NCBI RefSeq assembly: GCF_003415675.1
Contig: NZ_QFZK01000002.1
Location: 477,873-541,872 of the forward strand
DNA from: Rhodoferax lacus
GTDB lineage: Bacteria > Pseudomonadota > Gammaproteobacteria > Burkholderiales > Burkholderiaceae_C
Reading direction: 5' to 3'
Length of the DNA stretch: 64,000 bases
The notes under the pieces were generated by a model. That model made no database searches, had not been told where the DNA came from, and saw nothing but the letters and a program-made list of their open reading frames with translations. The position numbers and the translations under genes are program-made. How positions within the stretch are numbered: the first letter of the stretch is position 1; every line of letters begins with the position of its first letter. Below are positions 57,890-64,000 of the stretch, piece by piece.

Positions 57890-59944
57890 ATGTCTCAAAC
57901 CCTTTCCGCCTCAACCCTGATATGGGTTCCGCTCGCACCCCTGGTTGGCTCCGTGCTGGCCGGTGTGCTGGGCACCAAGTTCGGTGGCAATGTCATGGGC
58001 CGCGTGGGCAGCCACAGCCTGACCATTCTGGGCGTACTGGTGGCCTTTGTGCTGTCGGTACAGACGCTGCTCAGCGTGGTGCAGGACGGCGCCCGTTTCA
58101 ACGAGACCCTCTACACCTGGATGTCGGTGGGTGGCCTGAAAATGGAAATCGGCTTCCTGGTCGATGGCCTCACCGCCATGATGATGTGCGTGGTGACCTT
58201 TGTCTCTCTGATGGTCCACCTGTACACGGTCGGCTACATGCACGAGGACGAAGGCTACAACCGTTTCTTTGCCTACATTTCGCTTTTCACCTTCTCCATG
58301 CTGATGCTGGTGATGAGCAACAACTTGCTGCAGCTGTTCTTCGGCTGGGAAGCCGTGGGTCTGGTGTCGTACCTGCTGATCGGTTTCTGGTTCAACAAAC
58401 CCACCGCCATCTTTGCCAACATGAAGGCCTTTCTGGTCAACCGTGTGGGTGACTTTGGCTTTATCCTGGGCATTGGCCTGATCGTCGCCTTTGCTGGCAC
58501 GCTCAACTACACCGAAGTGTTCGGACGGGCCGAAGAGCTGTCCAAGCTGGCCTTTCCTGGCACCGAGTGGATGCTAGTTACCGTGATCTGCATTTGCCTG
58601 TTCATTGGTGCCATGGGCAAGTCGGCCCAGTTCCCCTTGCATGTGTGGCTGCCTGACTCCATGGAAGGCCCCACACCGATTTCCGCGCTGATCCACGCCG
58701 CCACCATGGTGACGGCTGGCATCTTCATGGTGGCGCGCATGTCGCCCCTGTTTGAGCTCAGCGACGCGGCCCTGAATTTCGTGTTGGTGATCGGTGCCAT
58801 CACCGCGCTGTTCATGGGCTTTTTGGGCATCATCCAGAACGACATCAAGCGCGTGGTGGCCTATTCCACCCTGTCGCAGCTGGGTTACATGACCGTGGCC
58901 CTGGGTGCTTCGGCCTACTCGGTCGGTGTATTCCACCTGATGACGCACGCCTTCTTCAAGGCCTTGCTGTTCCTTGGTGCCGGTTCCGTCATCATGGGTT
59001 GCCACCATAACCAGGACATCCGCTGGATGGGTGGCCTGCGCAAGTACATGCCCATTACCTGGATCACTTCGCTGCTGGGCTCTTTGGCTTTGATTGGCAC
59101 ACCCTTCTTTGCCGGTTTCTACTCCAAGGACAGCATCATTGAAGCTGTGGCCGAAAGCCACCTGCCCGGTGCTGGTTTCGCCCACTTTGCCGTGCTGGCA
59201 GGTGTGTTTGTGACGGCCTTCTATTCTTTTCGCATGTACTTCCTGGTGTTCCACGGGAAAGAGCGTTTTGACCAGAATCCGGATGCCCACCATGGCGACC
59301 ACGACCACGACCACGATGCGCATGACGCCCATGGGCATGACGACCATGGCCACGGCCATGACAACAAGCCGCACGAATCCCCCTGGGTGGTGTGGGTGCC
59401 GCTGGTCCTGCTGGCCATCCCCTCGGTCATCATTGGCTACCTGACGATTGACCCCATGCTGTTTGGCGACTTCTTCAAGGGTGCGATTTTCATCGACCAC
59501 GAAAAGCACCCCGGCATGGAGGAGATGGCTCACGCCTTCCACGGACCTGTGGCCATGGCGCTGCATGCACTGAGCACAGCACCGTTCTGGCTGGCCCTGT
59601 CGGGTGTGGCACTGTCCTACTACATGTACATGGTCAACCCGGCCTTGCCCACGGCCATCAAGAAGGCGGCGATGCCGATCTACACCTTGCTGGAAAACAA
59701 GTACTACCTGGACTGGATCAACGAGAACATCCTGGCCCGTGGCGCCCGCGCTCTGGGTACCGTGCTATGGAAGGGTGGCGACCAGATGCTGATCGACGGT
59801 GCCGTGGTGAACGGTTCCTGGAAACTCGTGGGCTGGGTGTCTGGTGGCGTGCGCAAGCTGCAAACCGGCTATCTGTACCACTATGCCTTGGTGATGATTC
59901 TGGGCATCTTTGTCCTGATGACGTACTTCGTTTGGCTCAAGTAG
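57890..59944 (+). CDS. nuoL: NADH-quinone oxidoreductase subunit L
   Basis: A 684-residue proton-pumping subunit homologous to Na+/H+ antiporters, with about 15 helices and the long lateral helix near the C-terminus. FFGWEAVGLVSYLLIGFW and LIHAATMVTAGIFMVARM are conserved. An unusual histidine/aspartate-rich loop lies at about residues 459-498 (AHHGDHDHDHDAHDAHGHDD), between two membrane segments. Ribosome-binding site is poor (AACCAGAAA). nuoM follows after 12 bases. Confidence 0.97.
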   Translation: MSQTLSASTLIWVPLAPLVGSVLAGVLGTKFGGNVMGRVGSHSLTILGVLVAFVLSVQTLLSVVQDGARFNETLYTWMSVGGLKMEIGFLVDGLTAMMMCVVTFVSLMVHLYTVGYMHEDEGYNRFFAYISLFTFSMLMLVMSNNLLQLFFGWEAVGLVSYLLIGFWFNKPTAIFANMKAFLVNRVGDFGFILGIGLIVAFAGTLNYTEVFGRAEELSKLAFPGTEWMLVTVICICLFIGAMGKSAQFPLHVWLPDSMEGPTPISALIHAATMVTAGIFMVARMSPLFELSDAALNFVLVIGAITALFMGFLGIIQNDIKRVVAYSTLSQLGYMTVALGASAYSVGVFHLMTHAFFKALLFLGAGSVIMGCHHNQDIRWMGGLRKYMPITWITSLLGSLALIGTPFFAGFYSKDSIIEAVAESHLPGAGFAHFAVLAGVFVTAFYSFRMYFLVFHGKERFDQNPDAHHGDHDHDHDAHDAHGHDDHGHGHDNKPHESPWVVWVPLVLLAIPSVIIGYLTIDPMLFGDFFKGAIFIDHEKHPGMEEMAHAFHGPVAMALHALSTAPFWLALSGVALSYYMYMVNPALPTAIKKAAMPIYTLLENKYYLDWINENILARGARALGTVLWKGGDQMLIDGAVVNGSWKLVGWVSGGVRKLQTGYLYHYALVMILGIFVLMTYFVWLK

Positions 59945-59956
59945 GAGAAAGAAAAA

Positions 59957-61432
59957 ATGGGATTGTTGAGCCTTGCGATCTGGACGCCCGTTGCGTTCGG
60001 AATAGTTCTTCTGGCACTGGGTCGCGACGACCAGGCTAAAACCGTGCGCTGGGTCGCACTGATTGGTGCGCTGGTCAGCCTGCTGGTCACGCTGCCGCTG
60101 TACGGCCAGTTTGACAACCACTCGGCTGCCATGCAGTTTGTGGAAAACGCGCCCTGGATTGAGCGCTTCAACATCAACTACCACCTGGGCCTGGACGGCA
60201 TCTCGTTCTGGTTTGTGCTGCTGACTGCCTTCATCAACGTTGTGGTGGTGATTGCCGGATGGGAAGTGATCACCTCGCGCGTGAACCAGTACATGGGCGC
60301 CTTCCTGATCCTGAGCGGCCTGATGATTGGCGTGTTCTGCGCACTCGACGGCATGCTGTTCTATGTGTTCTTTGAAGCCACGCTGATTCCCATGTACCTG
60401 ATCATCGGTATCTGGGGCGGCCCGAACAAGATCTATGCGGCCTTCAAATTCTTCCTGTACACCCTGATGGGCTCGCTGCTGTTGCTGGTTGCCCTGATTT
60501 ACCTGTACACCAAGTCCGGTGGCAGCTTCGATCTGGCCGTTTGGTACGCCTTGCCCCTGAGCAGCAGCGCACAAACCTATATCTTCTTTGCCTTCCTGGC
60601 TGCCTTTGCGGTCAAGGTGCCCATGTGGCCGGTGCACACCTGGTTGCCCGACGTGCACGTGGAAGCGCCCACCGGTGGTTCTGCTGTGCTGGCTGCCATC
60701 ATGCTGAAGTTGGGTGCCTACGGTTTCCTGCGCTTCTCGCTGCCTATCGCACCCGATGCGGCGCATGAGTGGGCCGGCTTCATGATTGCACTCTCTTTGG
60801 TTGCCGTGGTGTACGTGGGCCTGGTGGCCATGGTTCAGCAGGACATGAAAAAGCTGGTGGCCTACTCTTCGGTGGCGCACATGGGCTTTGTCACCCTGGG
60901 CTTCTTCATCTTCAGTGACCTGGGTGTTTCGGGCGGCATCGTTCAGATGATTGCCCACGGCTTTGTCTCGGCTGCCATGTTCCTGTCCATCGGCGTGCTG
61001 TATGACCGCGTGCACTCCCGTGAGATTGCCAGTTATGGCGGCGTGGTCAACACCATGCCCAAGTTTGCGGCCTTTGCCCTGCTGTTCTCCATGGCCAATT
61101 GCGGCCTGCCGGGTACTGCCGGTTTCGTGGGCGAATGGATGGTGATTCTGGGTGCCGTCAAATACAACTTCTGGGTTGGTTTTGCGGCAGCCAGTGCGCT
61201 GATTTTTGGCGCGGCCTACACCCTGTGGATGTTCAAGCGTGTGTACCTCGGACCGGTGGGCAATCACCATGTCAAGGAGTTGTTGGACATCAATGCCCGC
61301 GAGTTCCTGATGCTGGCCCTGCTGGCGGTTGCTGTGTTGTACATGGGTATCTATCCCAAGCCCTTCACGGATGTGATGGACGTTTCAGTCACGCAATTGC
61401 TCAAGCATGTTGCAGTGTCGAAGTTGAACTGA
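59957..61432 (+). CDS. nuoM: NADH-quinone oxidoreductase subunit M
   Basis: A 491-residue proton-pumping membrane subunit. FFEATLIPMYLIIGIWGG holds the key glutamate of the antiporter fold, and WLPDVHVEAPTGGSAVLAAIMLKLGAYGFLRF the conserved lysine helix. GGAGAAAGAAAAA precedes the ATG. nuoN starts 24 bases later. Confidence 0.98.
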   Translation: MGLLSLAIWTPVAFGIVLLALGRDDQAKTVRWVALIGALVSLLVTLPLYGQFDNHSAAMQFVENAPWIERFNINYHLGLDGISFWFVLLTAFINVVVVIAGWEVITSRVNQYMGAFLILSGLMIGVFCALDGMLFYVFFEATLIPMYLIIGIWGGPNKIYAAFKFFLYTLMGSLLLLVALIYLYTKSGGSFDLAVWYALPLSSSAQTYIFFAFLAAFAVKVPMWPVHTWLPDVHVEAPTGGSAVLAAIMLKLGAYGFLRFSLPIAPDAAHEWAGFMIALSLVAVVYVGLVAMVQQDMKKLVAYSSVAHMGFVTLGFFIFSDLGVSGGIVQMIAHGFVSAAMFLSIGVLYDRVHSREIASYGGVVNTMPKFAAFALLFSMANCGLPGTAGFVGEWMVILGAVKYNFWVGFAAASALIFGAAYTLWMFKRVYLGPVGNHHVKELLDINAREFLMLALLAVAVLYMGIYPKPFTDVMDVSVTQLLKHVAVSKLN

Positions 61433-61456
61433 TCACACTGAATTGAGAGATAAAAG

Positions 61457-62944
61457 ATGATTGACAATATCAGTTTGATCGCGGTCTACCCCGAGATCAT
61501 GTTGCTGGTGATGGCCTGTGTCATTGCCCTGATGGACCTGGGTGTGAAGACACCGCTGCGTGGTGCAACCTATGTCATCACCCTGATGACACTGGGTGCT
61601 GTTGCGGTGCTGCAAGCCATGTACGCCTCTTCTGGCATGACGCACTACGCCTTTGGCAACATGGTGGTCAGCGACTCCATGGGCAACTGGCTCAAGTGCT
61701 TTGCCACGGTAGCCATGATGATCACGCTGGTGTACGGACGCCCCTACGCCGGTCAGCGCGACATGCTGCGCGGTGGCGAGTTGTTTACCCTGAGCATCTT
61801 TGCCTTGCTGGGCATGTTTGTCATGATCTCCGGCAACAACTTCCTGGTGATCTACCTGGGTCTGGAACTGCTCACCCTGTCGAGCTACGCCCTGGTGGCC
61901 TTGCGCCGCGACCATGTGCCCGCCACCGAAGCCGCCATCAAGTACTTTGTGCTGGGTGCCATGGCCTCCGGCTTCCTGCTGTATGGCATGTCCATGCTGT
62001 ACGGCGCCACCGGCTCGCTGGACATCACCGCCGTGTTCAAGGCCATTGCTTCGGGCAATGTGCGCCACCAGGTGCTGATCTTTGGGTTGGTATTCATCGT
62101 CTCCGGCCTGGCGTTCAAGCTCGGTGTGGTGCCTTTCCACATGTGGATCCCCGATGTCTACCAGGGTGCACCTACCGCCATTACGCTGATGATTGGTGGA
62201 GCCCCCAAGTTGGCAGCCTTTGGCATGACCATGCGCCTGCTGGTGGAAGGCATGTTGCCCCTGGCCATCGACTGGCAGCAAATGCTGATGGTGCTGTCGA
62301 TTGGCTCGCTGCTGGTGGGCAATCTGGCGGCCATCATGCAGACCAACGTCAAGCGCATGCTGGCCTTTTCCACCATCTCGCAGATGGGCTTTGTGCTGCT
62401 GGGCCTCATGGCCGGTGTGGTCAATGGCAACACGCTGTCGGCAGCCAATGCCTACAGTTCCTCCATGTTCTACGTCATCACCTATGTGCTGACCACGCTG
62501 GCGGCCTTCGGTGTGCTGCTGCTGCTCTCGCGTGAAGGCTTTGAGAGCGAAGAGATTGCCGACCTGGCCGGTCTGAACCAGCGCAGCCCGCTTTACGCCG
62601 GCATCATGGCAGTCAGCATGTTCTCGCTGGCCGGTATTCCCCCGTTGGCCGGTTTCTACGCCAAGCTGTCGGTGCTGCAGGCCCTGGTGGCGTCGGGCGA
62701 GCAGGTTTATCTGTACCTGGCGGTGTTTGCGGTGCTGATGTCGCTGATTGGCGCCTTCTACTACCTGCGCGTGATCAAGGTGATGTACTTTGATGCCCCC
62801 ATCACCGCCAGCAATGTTGTGGCCGGTGCCGATGTACGCGTGGTGCTGTGCCTCAACGGCGCTGCCATCCTGGTGCTGGGCCTGATGCCCGGCGGCCTGA
62901 TGGCGCTGTGCGCCCGCTCTGTGCTCCAGATGCTGGGCACCTGA
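61457..62944 (+). CDS. nuoN: NADH-quinone oxidoreductase subunit N
   Basis: A 495-residue antiporter-like subunit and last gene of the nuo operon. [37 protein letters not shown] and [14 protein letters not shown] are family hallmarks. A strong terminator follows at 62972. Confidence 0.98.
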   Translation: MIDNISLIAVYPEIMLLVMACVIALMDLGVKTPLRGATYVITLMTLGAVAVLQAMYASSGMTHYAFGNMVVSDSMGNWLKCFATVAMMITLVYGRPYAGQRDMLRGGELFTLSIFALLGMFVMISGNNFLVIYLGLELLTLSSYALVALRRDHVPATEAAIKYFVLGAMASGFLLYGMSMLYGATGSLDITAVFKAIASGNVRHQVLIFGLVFIVSGLAFKLGVVPFHMWIPDVYQGAPTAITLMIGGAPKLAAFGMTMRLLVEGMLPLAIDWQQMLMVLSIGSLLVGNLAAIMQTNVKRMLAFSTISQMGFVLLGLMAGVVNGNTLSAANAYSSSMFYVITYVLTTLAAFGVLLLLSREGFESEEIADLAGLNQRSPLYAGIMAVSMFSLAGIPPLAGFYAKLSVLQALVASGEQVYLYLAVFAVLMSLIGAFYYLRVIKVMYFDAPITASNVVAGADVRVVLCLNGAAILVLGLMPGGLMALCARSVLQMLGT

Positions 62945-62971
62945 GTCCGCGTCAGCCGTTAGAGCCGTCTC

Positions 62972-63001
62972 CGGGCTGCAAGTGTCTTGCAGCCCGTTTT
63001 T
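62972..63001 (+). terminator. Rho-independent terminator of the nuo operon
   Basis: An 11-bp perfect stem (cgggctgcaag / cttgcagcccg) with a TGT loop, followed by five Ts (62997-63001), 27 bases after the nuoN stop. Confidence 0.92.
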
Positions 63002-63024
63002 CATTGGAAACAGGGAACACGCCT

Positions 63025-63630
63025 TTGTCCACTGCTGATAACAAACACCTGATGGAAACCCAAAAGTCTTCCGAGGAAGTCTTCAAGGGAAACTTTCTGC
63101 ACGCCTTTCGTGACCGGGTTGTGCTGCCCGACGGCAGTGAGGCCACCCGTGAGTACGTGGTGCATCCCGGTGCCGTCATGGTCATCCCGCTGCTACAGGA
63201 CGCACAGGGTGCCTGGCGCGTGGTGCTGGAGCGGCAGTACCGCTATCCCGTGGGCCAGGTGATGATCGAATTTCCGGCAGGCAAGTTGGATGCGGGCGAA
63301 TCCGTCTTCAGCTGCGCACAGCGCGAGTTGCAGGAAGAAACCGGTTTTAGTGCCACCGAATGGGCACGTGCCGGGCTGATGCACCCGGTGATTGCCTACT
63401 CCACGGAGTTCATAGACATCTGGTTTGCACGCGGCCTGACGGCTGGCGCACAGCAGTTGGACGCCGGAGAATTTCTGGATGTCTTCACGGCCACGCCCGA
63501 AGAGTTGCTGCAGTGGTGCCTGCAAGGCAAAGTCACCGATGCCAAGACCCTCGCCGGTGCCTTGTGGTTGCAGAATACGCTGGCCGGCAACTGGGACTTG
63601 CAGTGGCAGAGCGCCCAGAGCCTGGCATAG
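63025..63630 (+). CDS. Nudix hydrolase, ADP-ribose pyrophosphatase-like
   Basis: A roughly 200-residue Nudix enzyme. The box GKLDAGESVFSCAQRELQEE followed by TGF fits the Gx5Ex7REUxEExGU consensus, and the upstream RQYRYPVGQVMIEFPAG and downstream HPVIAYSTEFIDIWFA are typical of the NudF/ADP-ribose pyrophosphatase group. A TTG at 63025 with AGGGAA upstream is taken as start; the first ATG is at 63052 and has no clear ribosome-binding site, so either may be right. It lies just after the nuo terminator. Confidence 0.85.
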   Translation: MSTADNKHLMETQKSSEEVFKGNFLHAFRDRVVLPDGSEATREYVVHPGAVMVIPLLQDAQGAWRVVLERQYRYPVGQVMIEFPAGKLDAGESVFSCAQRELQEETGFSATEWARAGLMHPVIAYSTEFIDIWFARGLTAGAQQLDAGEFLDVFTATPEELLQWCLQGKVTDAKTLAGALWLQNTLAGNWDLQWQSAQSLA

Positions 63631-63646
63631 GTCAGACAATAGCGCC

Positions 63647-63922
63647 ATGAAAGTTCTGGATCTTCAATGTGCGCAAAATCACACCTTTGAAGGCTGGTTT
63701 GCCTCCGAAGATGACTTTGTGTCGCAGTGCGCCCGTGCCCTGGTGCAATGCCCCCTGTGTGGCGATGCTTCGGTTCACAAGAAGCTCAGCGCACCACGCC
63801 TCAATCTCAACACCAGCCGCCAGGACAGGCAGGCAGCCACGGAGCAAGGAGCTGGCCCCTCCACGGGCCCGGCGTATGCGTCCGGCCATCCCATATTGAC
63901 CGCTGACCTCGGTCATGCCTGA
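63647..63922 (+). pseudogene. DUF1178 family gene truncated by an insertion sequence
   Basis: The ATG at 63647 begins a typical DUF1178 N-terminus (MKVLDLQCAQNHTFEGWF, then VQCPLCGD, a likely zinc site). The frame runs only 91 codons, whereas family members are roughly 140-160 residues. The family-like sequence ends around GPA, near 63873, and the last ~16 codons are read from DNA that looks like an IS66-type element end. The protein probably lost its C-terminal half and may be inactive. Confidence 0.7.
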
Positions 63923-64000
63923 CAGTTAGACAGCAATGTCTTGCCAGCGGTGCGGCAGTAATTCCCCGATCTGGCTGGCCCGCTGTGTTGGTAGACGTGT
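63874..64000 (-). mobile_element. Left-edge part of an IS66-family insertion sequence (continues beyond the window)
   Basis: The putative terminal repeat starts with GTATGCGTCCGGCC at 63874; IS66-family ends typically begin GTA. About 50 bases inward is the stop codon of a transposase-like frame on the minus strand. The border coincides with the loss of similarity in the DUF1178 gene. The other end, the accessory genes and the target duplication lie outside the window. Confidence 0.6.
63926..64000 (-). CDS. IS66-family transposase, C-terminal fragment (cut by window edge)
   Basis: Only the last 24 residues are inside the window: RLPTQRASQIGELLPHRWQ and a short tail, ending in TAA at 63926-63928. 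This resembles the IS66 C-terminal element (LPTHPxSRIDELLPWNW in many relatives). The evidence is short but the motif order and the distance to the putative terminal repeat agree. Confidence 0.6.
   Translation of the reverse strand, partial: TRLPTQRASQIGELLPHRWQDIAV

Noticed and set aside
59765..63004. Two long minus-strand open frames opposite nuoM and nuoN
   Set aside because: Shadows of the complex I genes, rich in His, Gln and Asp, with no start signals or family motifs.

Overview
The window looks like a chromosomal segment of a betaproteobacterium of the order Burkholderiales, most likely the family Comamonadaceae (Rhodoferax or a relative). This is inferred from high-GC coding, the rpsO-pnp-quinone oxidoreductase-tpiA-secG-tRNA-Leu-nuoA..N gene order, and the style of the lipoproteins and porin. 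It was not tested by any search.

Region 1 (25-21907) is a beta-glucan utilisation locus. It holds a LacI-type regulator; an eight-gene operon (binding protein, two ABC permeases, GH1 beta-glucosidase, ABC ATPase, GH16, two GH17); a convergent GH30; a non-catalytic lipoprotein with three carbohydrate-binding-like modules on Thr-Pro linkers; a GH16 lipoprotein; a GH81 endo-beta-1,3-glucanase followed by a prolyl 4-hydroxylase; a divergent porin; and a GH17 lipoprotein. The same perfect 14-bp palindrome TGAAAGCGCTTTCA occurs at 1134, 11097, 18441 and 18566, each in front of locus genes, so the locus appears to be one LacI regulon. The likely flow is: exported GH81, GH16 and GH17 with the binding lipoprotein cut and hold laminarin- or callose-like glucan outside; the porin and ABC importer take in oligosaccharides; signal-less GH16, GH17, GH30 and GH1 finish them in the cytoplasm.

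Region 2 (22103-35675) starts with an HDOD-domain protein and then a single leftward cellulose operon bcsB-Z-C-E-F-Q-A-G. Nearly every junction overlaps by a few bases. It includes a small bcsF, the GIL-type c-di-GMP protein BcsE and the phosphoethanolamine transferase BcsG, so the product is probably phosphoethanolamine-cellulose.

Region 3 (35945-43145) is a mixed stretch: a small ParB-fold-like protein, an exported Ala/Asp/Lys helical protein, an exported creatininase-like protein paired with an exported beta-propeller, a YbiB/TrpD2 homologue, an unknown small protein, a GNAT acetyltransferase, TsaD and a small heat-shock protein.

Region 4 (43488-63630) is housekeeping: rpsO, pnp, a quinone oxidoreductase, tpiA, secG, tRNA-Leu(GAG), the complete 14-gene nuoA-N complex I operon ending in a strong terminator, and a Nudix hydrolase. 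At the right edge a DUF1178 gene is cut short by what looks like the end of an IS66-family insertion sequence (from about 63874), whose transposase C-terminus is read on the minus strand.

The most interesting points are the self-contained beta-glucan regulon with its non-catalytic binding lipoprotein and embedded prolyl hydroxylase, the base-composition shift inside that lipoprotein gene, the unusual one-operon order of the cellulose genes, the exported creatininase/propeller pair, and the IS66 disruption.
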